64,000 nt of DNA from contig NZ_JFJZ01000017.1 of the NCBI RefSeq assembly GCF_002115825.1, positions 30,149 to 94,148 of the forward strand, in the 5' to 3' direction. This DNA comes from Thalassospira sp. MCCC 1A01428. GTDB taxonomy: Bacteria > Pseudomonadota > Alphaproteobacteria > Rhodospirillales > Thalassospiraceae. How positions within the stretch are numbered: position 1 is the first letter of the stretch; each line of letters opens with the position of its first letter. This document shows, one piece after another, positions 8,624 to 18,208 of the stretch. Under the pieces are notes generated by a model. That model searched no databases, was not told the origin of the DNA, and saw only the letters and a program-made list of their open reading frames with translations. A program made the translations under genes and the position numbers.

Positions 8624-10243
8624 ATGAAAGAACTTAACTCTGATATCGTAATCATCGGAGGCGGACTGGGAGGGATAGCCGCTGCCTTGTCCGCATTGAA
8701 ACTTGGCAAAAGCGTCATCCTGACAGAGGAATTTAAATGGTTGGGCGGGCAATTAACCACACAGGCCGTCCCGCCTGATGAAAATCCGTGGATTGAATCT
8801 GATGGCTCAACCGCAAGCTACCGCGAGCTTCGGCAGCATATTCGCGAATATTATCGCCGTAATTATCCCCTGACCGACGAGGCAATGGCCGATGAGGCCC
8901 TTAACCCTGGCAGTGGCAATGTATCGCCCATTTGTGCTGAACCGCGCGCAGGCGTTGCCGCGATCGACGCCATGCTGGCACCATGGTTTGCAACGGGCCG
9001 CCTGACAATATTGATGAATGCAAAGCCCGTTGCTGTAGAAACCAGAGACGACGAATTTACCTCTGTTACGGTTCATTCTGCCGAATATGGTGACATTGTT
9101 CTGACCGGCGCCTACTTCGTTGATGCCACTGAACTTGGCGACCTTTTAGAGCTTGGCAAGGTTGAACATGTCATTGGTGCGGAGAGCCAGGCCCAAACCG
9201 GTGAGCCATCGGCGTTACCCGGTGACGCAGACCCGTTCGACCAGCAGGCCGTTAGCTGGTGCTTTGCCATGAGCTACCACCCCGATGAAGATCATACGAT
9301 AGAACGCCCGCGTGATTACGATATCTGGCGCGATTACAAGCTGGATTTCTGGCCTGACCGTCAACTTTCATTTGTTGGCCCCAACCCGGTAACACTGGAA
9401 CCTGACAACCGCCCGCTTTTCGTGGGGGACAGCGATGAAAAATTCGCCCCTGACAACTGGCATTATCGGCGCATTTTCTATCGTCGGAACCATGTCGGCG
9501 ATCAATATCCATCCGATATTTGCCTGGTTAACTGGCCGCAAATTGATTATTGCGATGGCCCGGTTGTTGGCGTTTCGGCAGAAGAAGCCCAAAAACACCT
9601 GGAAGGGGCACGTCAGCTATCATTGTCCATGCTTTACTGGATGCAAACAGAGGCCCCCCGCCATGATGGTGGTTATGGTTACCGCGGCCTTAAACCTGCT
9701 GGAAACGCAATGGGCACACTAGACGGTTTGACCATTGCCCCCTATATCCGCGAAAGCCGGCGGATCAAGGCGCTGTTCACTGTTACCGAAAATCATGTTG
9801 GTATTGATGCGCGAGATGGCCTTGTCGGGGCAGAACAGTTCCATGATTCAGTGGGTGTTGGCAGTTATCGCATCGACCTTCACCCGTCAACGGCACCGCG
9901 CAACTATGTCGATATTGCCAACTGGCCGTTTCAAATACCGCTCGGCAGCCTGATACCACAACGCGTCAAAAACATGCTGCCTGCCTGTAAAAATATTGGC
10001 ACAACCCACCTGACCAACGGCTGTTACCGGTTGCATCCGGTGGAATGGAATATTGGCGAAAGTGTTGGTGCACTGGCGGCCTATTGCCTTGACCACAAAA
10101 TAACACCGCGTGCCGTGCGCGAAACAGAAAACGAACTCACCGCTTTCCAGGACCTGCTCGCGACGCGTTTTGAAGTGCCCCTTTCCTGGCCAAAACACAT
10201 CCGCGAAACCCCAAGGCTCGAACTGTTTGGCCGTGTGGAGTAA
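8624..10243 (+). CDS. FAD-dependent oxidoreductase (FAD_oxidored family)
   Basis: 539 residues. The N-terminal dinucleotide fold DIVIIGGGLGGIAAALSALK is followed by TEEFKWLGGQLTTQAVPPDE and FVDATELGDLLEL, features of the PF12831 flavoprotein family. No signal peptide is seen, so it should be cytoplasmic. The gene starts 3 bases after the second permease and ends 4 bases before the ATPase, so it is a fixed member of the import operon. It probably oxidises the imported compound or its derivative (inference). The substrate and electron acceptor are unknown. Confidence 0.85.
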   Translation: MKELNSDIVIIGGGLGGIAAALSALKLGKSVILTEEFKWLGGQLTTQAVPPDENPWIESDGSTASYRELRQHIREYYRRNYPLTDEAMADEALNPGSGNVSPICAEPRAGVAAIDAMLAPWFATGRLTILMNAKPVAVETRDDEFTSVTVHSAEYGDIVLTGAYFVDATELGDLLELGKVEHVIGAESQAQTGEPSALPGDADPFDQQAVSWCFAMSYHPDEDHTIERPRDYDIWRDYKLDFWPDRQLSFVGPNPVTLEPDNRPLFVGDSDEKFAPDNWHYRRIFYRRNHVGDQYPSDICLVNWPQIDYCDGPVVGVSAEEAQKHLEGARQLSLSMLYWMQTEAPRHDGGYGYRGLKPAGNAMGTLDGLTIAPYIRESRRIKALFTVTENHVGIDARDGLVGAEQFHDSVGVGSYRIDLHPSTAPRNYVDIANWPFQIPLGSLIPQRVKNMLPACKNIGTTHLTNGCYRLHPVEWNIGESVGALAAYCLDHKITPRAVRETENELTAFQDLLATRFEVPLSWPKHIRETPRLELFGRVE

Positions 10244-10247
10244 AACG

Positions 10248-11279
10248 ATGGCGAAACTACACCTAAAGGAACTCCGCAAATCCTATGGCACCGTCGATGT
10301 CATCAAAGGAATTGATCTGACCATCGAAGATGGCGAGTTCTGCGTTTTTATCGGCCCGTCCGGCTGCGGGAAATCGACACTTTTGCGTATGATTGCCGGG
10401 CTTGAGGACATAACCGGCGGAACGTTTGAAATTGATGGCAGCCGAATGAACGACATCGCCCCCGCCAAACGCGGGGTCGCCATGGTGTTTCAATCCTACG
10501 CGCTCTATCCACACCTTTCCGTTTATGAAAACATTGCCTTTGGCCTAAAGGTTCGCAAAACATCGGCAAGCGAAATCAAAACACGGGTCGGCGAGGCCGT
10601 AACCATGTTGCAGCTTGAAAAACTGACGGAGCGCTATCCGCGTGAGCTTTCCGGCGGGCAGCGGCAACGCGTGGCCATTGGCCGTGCCATCGTCGGACAG
10701 CCGCAAACTTTTCTGTTCGACGAACCCCTTTCAAACCTTGATGCCGAACTTCGGGTCCATATGCGTACCCAAATTTCCGAACTGCATCAGCGTTTGAAAC
10801 GGACAATGATTTATGTGACCCATGATCAGGTCGAGGCGATGACGCTGGCCGACAAAATCGTTCTTTTGCGAGACGGGCGTATCGAACAGGTTGGAACACC
10901 GCATGATCTGTATGAGCGCCCCCAAAACCTGTTTGCGGCACAGTTTATCGGTGCGCCCAAGATGAACATTTTCAAATTGACTGATGAATGCCAAAACCTG
11001 CGGGAAAACCTGAAACTGGACCGTAACGCGCATTATTTCGGAATACGACCAGACAGCTTTGAAATTGTGCAACCCGGAGAAGGTATATTGTCAGGGAAGG
11101 TTCGCCTGAACGAATATCTTGGCAATGCCTGCCTGATCCATGCCGACATAGAAGGACATGACCCGGTTATTCTTGAGCAACCCGTTGGCACAAAAATAAC
11201 CACGGGAACAACAATATCGCTTAATGCCAAAGCCGATAATGTTCATGCCTTTGCAAAAGATGGCAACAGGATCGCGTGA
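10248..11279 (+). CDS. sugar ABC transporter ATPase (UgpC/MalK type)
   Basis: 343 residues. Walker A GPSGCGKST, Q-loop FQSYALYPHL, signature LSGGQRQRVAIGRAIV, Walker B TFLFDEPLSNLDAELR and switch VTHDQVEAMTLADK are all intact. A C-terminal TOBE/OB-like regulatory region follows (FGIRPDSFEI onwards), as in UgpC/MsmK. The ATG at 10248 is chosen because the protein then begins with the normal MAKLHLKELRKSYG; the frame is open further upstream inside the preceding gene. It supplies energy to the two permeases and is the last gene of the operon. Confidence 0.92.
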   Translation: MAKLHLKELRKSYGTVDVIKGIDLTIEDGEFCVFIGPSGCGKSTLLRMIAGLEDITGGTFEIDGSRMNDIAPAKRGVAMVFQSYALYPHLSVYENIAFGLKVRKTSASEIKTRVGEAVTMLQLEKLTERYPRELSGGQRQRVAIGRAIVGQPQTFLFDEPLSNLDAELRVHMRTQISELHQRLKRTMIYVTHDQVEAMTLADKIVLLRDGRIEQVGTPHDLYERPQNLFAAQFIGAPKMNIFKLTDECQNLRENLKLDRNAHYFGIRPDSFEIVQPGEGILSGKVRLNEYLGNACLIHADIEGHDPVILEQPVGTKITTGTTISLNAKADNVHAFAKDGNRIA

Positions 11280-11303
11280 AGCACCTGATACATCATAGAT
11301 ATG

Positions 11304-11331
11304 CCGCGGGTTTCAGCACTGAATCCCGCGG
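11304..11331. terminator. hairpin between convergent genes
   Basis: CCGCGGGTTTCAG pairs with CTGAATCCCGCGG with a single mismatch and a short loop. There is no T-run, so it may act with Rho or as an RNA end-stabiliser for the two convergent transcripts (ATPase and exporter). Confidence 0.5.
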
Positions 11332-11351
11332 TATTACATGTTAGGGGCCCT

Positions 11352-12992
11352 CTAACCTTCGAACGCACCATCCCGAAGGTAGCAAACCTGATCTGCAATA
11401 TGAAACCAGCGGTCATCATGGGTAACACAGATAACAATTTTGCCTTGATCCCGTAATTCCGGCAGCAGGTATTCGTAAAAAATCTTGCGAAAATACGGGT
11501 CCTGGTCCGCCGCCCATTCATCAAGCACAAGGACCGGTTTGTCTTCCAGCATTGCTGTTACCAGCATCAGGCGTTTACGTTGTCCCTGGGACAAATCTGT
11601 TGTCGAAAAGGCGTTATCGACCAGTTCAACCTTATCGTCGATTTCCATCTTTTCGAGCAACATTTGTGCCCGTTCCGGGTCAACCGGAGCAATCCCGAAC
11701 AGGTCACGAAACAAATGATAGTCACTAAAAACAGTGGCAAACCTGTCACGGTAGGATTGCAACTGGTCGGGTGCCAACGGCACACCGTTTACCAGGATAT
11801 CACCACTTTCTGCGCTGCGCAGACCGGTTAACAGCGAAATCATGGTCGATTTACCAGCCCCGTTGCCACCGGTAATAAAACTGATCTTGCCGCGCTCGAA
11901 TTTTGCATTTAGCGGGCCCAGAGCAAACCCTTTACCCCCGTTTTGATCACGATATGCAAAACAAAGATCGCTTAATGTAATATCGCGAACCACATCATCT
12001 ACGGGCAAAACGGCACCTTGCCCCGTTTTTACCACACCATCTTTACCTGTTGGCGGTGCCGCCGCAGCGATCAGTGCCTGATCAAGCCGGGAAATCTGGG
12101 CAAGCGATGCCTCTGCATTGCCAAAAGACGGAATGGCAAACAATAACGATCCAATCGGCCCGATCATGAAAAGGGCCGCGGTTGTCGTTTGGGTGGCAAC
12201 CTCGTGATAATCCGTGGTGAATATTGGCACCACAAACACCATCAGCCCCATCATCACATAGAATGCCAGCTGAATTAATGAAAATTCCCGTCCCCATTGA
12301 CGTTTGATTGCTGTTTTAGCAAGGCGTGTACGATCAGAAAGGTCATATAATTGCACCATCAAATCATCACGGCGCGCCCGGCTCATGCGGACTTCCTTAA
12401 ATCCTTGCAGCAAATCCGTCAGGCCATCAAACAGCTTGTTTTCTTCTGCCACGGCATCGCGGGTGGCATCACTTACCTTGCGGGCACGGTGTAAATGCAC
12501 CACAGCGGCAATTACGCTAAAACCCATCACCATGATAAAGGCCGGCATTGAAAGCCAGGCCATATAAAGACTGACGAAAACCAGCAACACCATTTGTTGC
12601 AGCCCCGTCAGAATCATCGGCAAGGCCCCGGAAATCGTCTGCATTTCCTGGGTCAGTGCCGTTTGCAGTGGCCCCTGACCAATATCATTAAGGGTATCAG
12701 GCCCGGCCTTGCGTACATTATCAAACAACCGCAGCCGCAAATTATGCAAAATATGTTCGGCTTCGCGCGCAACAATGACATCAGACTGCCGTTGCGACCA
12801 CGCATATGCCAAAAGCGACACCCCCATCAGCGCAAGCAATCGTACACTGGCCTGTCCTTGTGCCGCCTGTTCGGCCGCCATATTAACCACCATCAAAATC
12901 ATGGTGGTCGCAATGCCCGACAGGGCGGTCAACATCGCAACTCCACGCAGGCTAACCCGTGTTCTTTGCCGGATCAGATCGACCAAAATCAT
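11352..12992 (-). CDS. cyclic peptide export ABC transporter (PvdE/SyrD-like), second half-transporter
   Basis: 546 residues. Six membrane helices (about residues 15-295) are fused to an ABC domain with Walker A TGGNGAGKSTMISLLTGL, signature LSQGQRKRLMLVTAML, Walker B VLVLDEWAADQDP and switch CVTHDD. It matches the family of exporters that move NRPS products such as pyoverdine precursors and syringomycin across the inner membrane. Its start overlaps the end of the next upstream gene by 4 bases (GGAGG nine bases before the ATG). The two half-transporters therefore probably form a heterodimer. Export of the NRPS-PKS product made from this locus is the natural role (inference). Confidence 0.85.
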   Translation of the reverse strand: MILVDLIRQRTRVSLRGVAMLTALSGIATTMILMVVNMAAEQAAQGQASVRLLALMGVSLLAYAWSQRQSDVIVAREAEHILHNLRLRLFDNVRKAGPDTLNDIGQGPLQTALTQEMQTISGALPMILTGLQQMVLLVFVSLYMAWLSMPAFIMVMGFSVIAAVVHLHRARKVSDATRDAVAEENKLFDGLTDLLQGFKEVRMSRARRDDLMVQLYDLSDRTRLAKTAIKRQWGREFSLIQLAFYVMMGLMVFVVPIFTTDYHEVATQTTTAALFMIGPIGSLLFAIPSFGNAEASLAQISRLDQALIAAAAPPTGKDGVVKTGQGAVLPVDDVVRDITLSDLCFAYRDQNGGKGFALGPLNAKFERGKISFITGGNGAGKSTMISLLTGLRSAESGDILVNGVPLAPDQLQSYRDRFATVFSDYHLFRDLFGIAPVDPERAQMLLEKMEIDDKVELVDNAFSTTDLSQGQRKRLMLVTAMLEDKPVLVLDEWAADQDPYFRKIFYEYLLPELRDQGKIVICVTHDDRWFHIADQVCYLRDGAFEG

Positions 12993-14722
12993 GCTGTTGG
13001 GCCTCCGGCGTCATGAACGCTATCGGCCTTGCTTTTGCCTGCCACATCGCGCAATTGCCCGGCTTCAAGATGCAGACAACGATCAGCAGCATCAAAATAA
13101 TGGTCGTCATGGGTTACTGCCACAACCGTCAGGCCACGTTTGCAAAGCTCAGGTAAAATCTCGCGATAAAATTTGCGTCGAAAATGCGGGTCCTGGTCGG
13201 CTGCCCATTCATCAAGCACCAGGATCGGGCGATGTTCAAGAATGGCCGCAATCAGCGCAAGACGTTTGCGTTGTCCCTGTGACAGATCCTGACGAACGAA
13301 GCGGGCATGTCCAACCGACAGGGTGTTCGCGCTATCTGCCTCTGCCGGGTCTTTTTCGTCAGGAATATTTATGCCGGTAATATGGTCGAGTTCAAACATT
13401 CGCAACCAGAAGGCCGCTTCGGTGCGGTCAATTTCGCCCAAACCATAAAGATGGGAAAACAGATGAAAATCGGAAAAAACAGTTGAAATCAGATGGCGAT
13501 ACGAGCCGATGCTCTGCGGACCAAGACGAATGTCATCAATTTCAATATGACCGTCGGTCGGATAATATAAAGCGGTCAACAATTTGATCAGGGTTGATTT
13601 TCCCGAACCATTGCCACCGGTAATAAAAATCAGTTCCCCGCGCGCAATTTCAAGCGTTACCGGCCCCAGTTGAAAACCATGGTTCTGATCCCGATGGGCA
13701 TAGCGAAAAATCGCGTTATGAAAACCGATGCGGGTAAAATCACCGGCAACCATCGCGCCATCATCTTCGGCCACGGGTTCCGCCATTGCGACAAGGTCAG
13801 CATCAAGCGAGATCATTCGCGATGCCGCGTTTTCCGCCGCGCCAAGCACAGTCCAGCTTTGCACAACGGCACTAATGGGCCCGATCATGAATAATACTGC
13901 CGTACTGACCTTCATTACCGTGCCGGAAAAGCCGGGGGAATAAACCGGAACAACAAACACAATCACTGCAAGCAAAATATAAAACGCCATCATGCCCATT
14001 ACCTGCTGGCGAAAGGTAAGATCATGCGCCTGAACGGCGGTTTCTTCCTTATGCGCCGACGTCGCAGTAAAAGCAGTATTTAACGCATCACTGCGTGCCG
14101 AGGACATCCGCACTTCCTTGATGCCGTAAAACAGGTCGGCAACCCTTTCAAACAGGGAATTTTCTGCTGCCGCCAGCCGATGATAACAAGCCGATAGTTC
14201 ACGCCCCATCCGTAAATAAATCATCGTGCCAAACCCGATCACTATCACGATCAGAAAAAAGGCCAGCGGGGACAACCACAAGACATACAACATCACCGCC
14301 AAAACCAGCAGCAACGAGCGAAACGCATGGGCCAGCAATTGCGAATTTTGCGAAATTACCTGGCTGCTTTGTGTGATGCTTTCATAAAGGCGGGTCCGCC
14401 CGAAACGTTCTATCCGGGCAAAGTCGGCATTTGCCAAACCTGTCAAAAGGCGTGCGCGCACACGGTGAATACCATTTTCAATGCGCGCGCCAATATGGGC
14501 AACCAGATAAATCTCGGAAAAAAAATACACTATTGATACGGCAATAAATGCCCCGGCCAGAAACCAGTTAACCTTGTCAATTTCGGTTTGTTCAATCTGT
14601 TCGGCTGCCGCATTTACGATTGCCAGCAACACAGCACTGCCGCCCCCTGCCAGTCCACCGGCAAGCGTCAGACGGGTTAACAGCCTGTTATCCCCCGACG
14701 ACAACAGATCAAGCAATTTCAT
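12989..14722 (-). CDS. cyclic peptide export ABC transporter (PvdE/SyrD-like), first half-transporter
   Basis: 577 residues, with the same architecture as its neighbour: six membrane helices, then an ABC domain with TGGNGSGKSTLIKLLTAL, LSQGQRKRLALIAAIL and VLVLDEWAADQDP. The ABC domain carries an insertion before the signature (INIPDEKDPAEADSANTLS) that the partner lacks, so the two are diverged paralogues. GGGGGA precedes the ATG. It lies 79 bases downstream of the ammonia-lyase gene and is probably cotranscribed with it. Confidence 0.85.
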   Translation of the reverse strand: MKLLDLLSSGDNRLLTRLTLAGGLAGGGSAVLLAIVNAAAEQIEQTEIDKVNWFLAGAFIAVSIVYFFSEIYLVAHIGARIENGIHRVRARLLTGLANADFARIERFGRTRLYESITQSSQVISQNSQLLAHAFRSLLLVLAVMLYVLWLSPLAFFLIVIVIGFGTMIYLRMGRELSACYHRLAAAENSLFERVADLFYGIKEVRMSSARSDALNTAFTATSAHKEETAVQAHDLTFRQQVMGMMAFYILLAVIVFVVPVYSPGFSGTVMKVSTAVLFMIGPISAVVQSWTVLGAAENAASRMISLDADLVAMAEPVAEDDGAMVAGDFTRIGFHNAIFRYAHRDQNHGFQLGPVTLEIARGELIFITGGNGSGKSTLIKLLTALYYPTDGHIEIDDIRLGPQSIGSYRHLISTVFSDFHLFSHLYGLGEIDRTEAAFWLRMFELDHITGINIPDEKDPAEADSANTLSVGHARFVRQDLSQGQRKRLALIAAILEHRPILVLDEWAADQDPHFRRKFYREILPELCKRGLTVVAVTHDDHYFDAADRCLHLEAGQLRDVAGKSKADSVHDAGGPTA

Positions 14723-14801
14723 TGGTTTGAAGTCCCCCTGGTCCGGCCATTAAGATATTGTGTCCCGGGCCGAATTAACCCGGCGAGTGTAGCTGCCGGC
14801 G

Positions 14802-15935
14802 TTAGGGCTGTCCAGTGATCGCATAGGCGGGAACAGGTGTAATTGTACTGGCATACCGTGCGGGCATGGCGCCCTCGCTATTAACCACCAGAACACTGCT
14901 GTTAGCGTCCAGGTTAAATTGCGCCCGCAAAACCGGGCTTTGCGCCACATGCCATAACCCGGCGATACCGGCAATGCCCGTGTCCCAGCAATCAAGCGGC
15001 ACATCCCCATTTATTCCCCGTCCCAGTTCTGTCTGGGCATGAAGGGCAATGGCATCATCAATCGCAATGCTGCCGCGCGCAACCTTTTGCAAAATATCGA
15101 ATGCCGGAAGGCTTGGTCGCCCGCAGGATAAACCGACCATCCGGGTTAGCAACTGCCCGGCGACAGAGACCGGGCGCCCCTGTGCAAGGCTTTGTTTCAC
15201 ACAAGCCGCGTTGGTGGCTTCAACAGTAATTACACCGGGCTTGCGACCACTTTCATGCCACAGGCCCAGCACACAGCCTGCCGCCATGCCGCCCACCCCG
15301 CATTGCAAAAAAACATGTCCGGGCCACACGCCAATCTGTTCCAGTTGCCGGGCGCATTCAATGCCCATAACTGCATATCCGGCCATAATGTCGCGGGTTA
15401 CCTTAATGCCACCGTGATAATCGGTATCGGTAATCAGTAATACGCCAGCGTCGCGTGCGGCGTTTTCTGCGGCAAGCACGGCATCGTCATAGGTGCCTGC
15501 AACCACCACAATATCGGCACCATTGTCGCGCATGCGCTGCACCCGACCCACATTCACATCTGTGCCAACATAAATACGGGCGTTGCAGCCAAATTTTGCT
15601 GCCGCCCACGCCAACGCCAACCCGTGATTCCCGTCTGTTGCCGCAACGGCCGTAAAGCCCGCACAATCGGTACTGCCCGGCACAAGCCCAAGGTCCAGCA
15701 ACTGTTGTTTCAACCCATAAGGCGCACCAAGTGCCTTAACACCGCCCAGTCCGAAACGCCTGCTTTCGTCCTTGATCAGAACCGATCCGATACCGAGCTG
15801 TTTTGCCAAACCCGGAGCGGAAAGAAGCGGACTGGGGCGATATTCCTGCCAGTCTGAAATCAAGTCCAGCGCCCGATAGATTTCATCCCGGCCGGGAAAA
15901 AGGGCATCGATGCCTGAATCCGGTTGTTTCGACAA
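14802..15935 (-). CDS. diaminopropionate ammonia-lyase-like PLP enzyme
   Basis: 377 residues of the fold type II PLP (tryptophan-synthase-beta-like) class. RRFGLGGVKALGAPYGL carries the likely PLP lysine in the position seen in YgeX/DpaL. ATDGNHGLALAWAA binds the cofactor, QCGVGGMAAGCVLGLW is the phosphate loop, and GLSCGRPS is typical of the family. The known reaction turns 2,3-diaminopropionate into pyruvate and two ammonia. The start is TTG (15935); no ATG lies near. It is the first gene of a leftward unit with two peptide exporters, so removing or balancing diaminopropionate or a related beta-amino acid linked to the NRPS product is possible (inference). It is divergent from the TAXI receptor; the 270-base gap between them holds no gene. 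Confidence 0.75.
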   Translation of the reverse strand: MSKQPDSGIDALFPGRDEIYRALDLISDWQEYRPSPLLSAPGLAKQLGIGSVLIKDESRRFGLGGVKALGAPYGLKQQLLDLGLVPGSTDCAGFTAVAATDGNHGLALAWAAAKFGCNARIYVGTDVNVGRVQRMRDNGADIVVVAGTYDDAVLAAENAARDAGVLLITDTDYHGGIKVTRDIMAGYAVMGIECARQLEQIGVWPGHVFLQCGVGGMAAGCVLGLWHESGRKPGVITVEATNAACVKQSLAQGRPVSVAGQLLTRMVGLSCGRPSLPAFDILQKVARGSIAIDDAIALHAQTELGRGINGDVPLDCWDTGIAGIAGLWHVAQSPVLRAQFNLDANSSVLVVNSEGAMPARYASTITPVPAYAITGQP

Positions 15936-16205
15936 TTATTCCATACCCCGCATCTATTATGACCGTCTCAGACACCCGCCTGTTCACGCCATCGCCCCCG
16001 TAAAGCAACAAAGTTTTTACTACTCAATTGGTCACAACACTATCCATATGTCGTGAATTATTATGAAAATACAATTGCCGGGCTATACCGCGCCCCCAAA
16101 TCGTGAAATTGATATCAGACGACAACAGCGTAACTTCGTCCTCGACGGGGGATGCTGCGGTCCATTACACTCTCTTTTGCAACCAGGGGGTTACAGGGCG
16201 ATCCA

Positions 16206-17513
16206 ATGCAACAGGTCACAATGGGCAAAAAATTCGGGCTTCTGAAAAACGCGCTGCTGGTCAGCCTGCTTATTGTGGCATCGACTGGCGCGATTTCTGT
16301 TGCCTGCGCGCAAGGCAGTGACCTGCCCGATGCATCGCCAGATACATCATCGCGGCTGGCCAACCAAAATAATGCGACCGGCAATATTGATCAGTTCGAT
16401 AATCAACCCACAGAAAAAATACCGACAAATCCCGAAATGATAGACGGGCTGATTTATAAGCCCGATGCAATCCCTTTGTCGCAATATCGGCGCGATTACA
16501 AAGGGATAGGCGGCCTGAGCCAGAAAATCTCTGAAACTGGCGACACACGCCCTTCCTATTACCTTGCCATCTATAGCGGCAGTACCAACGGTGTTTACTT
16601 TCAGGTCGCGGCCAGGATTTGCGAACTCATGCGCCAAACCTATGAGGAACATCGCGTGCATTGTGTTCCGCTGCGTTCGCAAGGGGTTGGCAGCAATGTT
16701 GAATTGATGAAAGAAGGCCGCGTTCAGGTTGCCATCGTCCAGTCCAATACGAACTGGGAGGCCCAGAACGGCATCAGTCCAATTCCCGGTGCCCGTTCTG
16801 TGATGTCACTTCATGATGAAATGGGCCTGTTGGTCGTGCGCAAGGATTCGGGCATTCATTCCGTTGCTGATTTACGCAACAAACGCATCAATGTTGGCCC
16901 CGAAGGATCAGCTTCACGGGGATTGTGGCTGCAACTGTTAAAAAAATACGATATCGGCCTTAAGGACCTGGGCCAGGTTTATGGCGTTGCACAGGATTAC
17001 AACGGCATTGGCATTTGCAATAACTATCTCGATGCGTTCGGCCTATGGATCGGGCATCCGGCAGAACCGATTAACGACACATTGGGTTGCGATGCAGAAG
17101 TCGTTGGCATGGGCGGCGGCCCAACCGAGGAACTGGTCAAAAACAACAGTTATTTCTTTAACCAAACCCTGCCTGCCAACACGTATCCCGGTCAAAATAA
17201 ACCGGTCAAATCTTTCGGCTTCAAGGCATCCCTTATCGCTTATGAACCGGCCAATTCCTATGTTGTTTACTGGTTAACACGTATCGTGCACGAGCATCTT
17301 GCCGATTTGCGCAAAATGATGCCGATGTTTCTAAGTGTTGAAGCCGATGACATGTTTAAAAAAGGCAATTTCTTGCCGTTCCACAGTGGTGCAGCCTGTT
17401 ATTGGGAAACCGACCCGCACGCCTGTGACTGGCAAAAAGCCTATATTGCACGCGATGCAGAGGCGGCAAGACTGCTTAACGCCAAATCAAAATACCTTAC
17501 AGATGATCAATAA
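16206..17513 (+). CDS. TAXI-family TRAP solute receptor
   Basis: 435 residues from the ATG at 16206 (another in-frame ATG at 16221). A signal peptide ends near residue 38 (VACAQG). TAXI features are IYSGSTNGVYFQVAARICELM, CVPLRSQGVGSNVELMKEGRVQVAIVQSN and RINVGPEGSASRG, with DAFGLWIGHPA further on. A low-complexity stretch of about 70 residues separates the signal peptide from the receptor fold. TAXI receptors normally feed a fused TRAP membrane protein, but none is encoded in this window, so it may serve a distant transporter or act as a sensor partner. It is convergent with the acetyltransferase gene 14 bases away. Confidence 0.85.
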   Translation: MQQVTMGKKFGLLKNALLVSLLIVASTGAISVACAQGSDLPDASPDTSSRLANQNNATGNIDQFDNQPTEKIPTNPEMIDGLIYKPDAIPLSQYRRDYKGIGGLSQKISETGDTRPSYYLAIYSGSTNGVYFQVAARICELMRQTYEEHRVHCVPLRSQGVGSNVELMKEGRVQVAIVQSNTNWEAQNGISPIPGARSVMSLHDEMGLLVVRKDSGIHSVADLRNKRINVGPEGSASRGLWLQLLKKYDIGLKDLGQVYGVAQDYNGIGICNNYLDAFGLWIGHPAEPINDTLGCDAEVVGMGGGPTEELVKNNSYFFNQTLPANTYPGQNKPVKSFGFKASLIAYEPANSYVVYWLTRIVHEHLADLRKMMPMFLSVEADDMFKKGNFLPFHSGAACYWETDPHACDWQKAYIARDAEAARLLNAKSKYLTDDQ

Positions 17514-17527
17514 GCCGACCGGGAGGA

Positions 17528-18208
17528 TTATTCAGGGACATAACCAATCTGGATCTTGCCCCCGTCAACACGCCACCCCACCCCGATACACCCCCCGGCT
17601 ATCGCTGTGCGTTGCCTTGGCAGATCATCAAGATTAATCCATTGCATGTCACTTTGCGGTGGTTCCCCGATGCCATTGCCCGTAACCGGGACAGGAGCAA
17701 AATCCGCCGCCAGATCACGCCTTACCAGATAGCGAATACCCCCGAATTTTTCGACCATTCCCCGTATGGTTAACCCGCACGACAACAAACTGCGCAAACT
17801 GGGCACATTCCCCGGTGCGACAGTCGACAGGGCAATAGAACGACCAGCAGCCAGGGCAGCGGCCAGCCTGTGATTTATCATCTTACGCTGCCAGCCCTGG
17901 CCGCGCCATTCAGGGGTCACCGATACACCATCAATATGGGCCACCCCGGCCAATTGTCCCGGCAGAAAATTGTGATCGACACCGAAATTGGGATCATCCC
18001 GGCGGGGAAGCCCCAACACACTATAGGCCATAAGGGTATCGTCGCGAAAAGCCCCGTAAATATGCCCGCAGGTCGCAATATGATCAGCGAAAAAGCCATC
18101 TGTTTCACATGCGGCCAGGTTTTTCGTCGGCAATAATGCAAGGACCTTGTGATGAAGTCCAATAATTGCAGGCAAGTGTTCGGTGCCAAGGCGACGGATC
18201 GTCGTCAT
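17528..18208 (-). CDS. GNAT-family acetyltransferase
   Basis: 226 residues. The central GNAT core AHIDGVSVTPEWRGQGWQRKMINHRL contains the CoA loop, followed by STVAPGNVPSLRSLLSCGL. It is the last gene of a four-gene leftward operon; its ATG overlaps the stop of the upstream receptor gene by 4 bases. The substrate is unknown, and its link to a sensor/transport operon is unusual. Confidence 0.75.
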   Translation of the reverse strand: MTTIRRLGTEHLPAIIGLHHKVLALLPTKNLAACETDGFFADHIATCGHIYGAFRDDTLMAYSVLGLPRRDDPNFGVDHNFLPGQLAGVAHIDGVSVTPEWRGQGWQRKMINHRLAAALAAGRSIALSTVAPGNVPSLRSLLSCGLTIRGMVEKFGGIRYLVRRDLAADFAPVPVTGNGIGEPPQSDMQWINLDDLPRQRTAIAGGCIGVGWRVDGGKIQIGYVPE

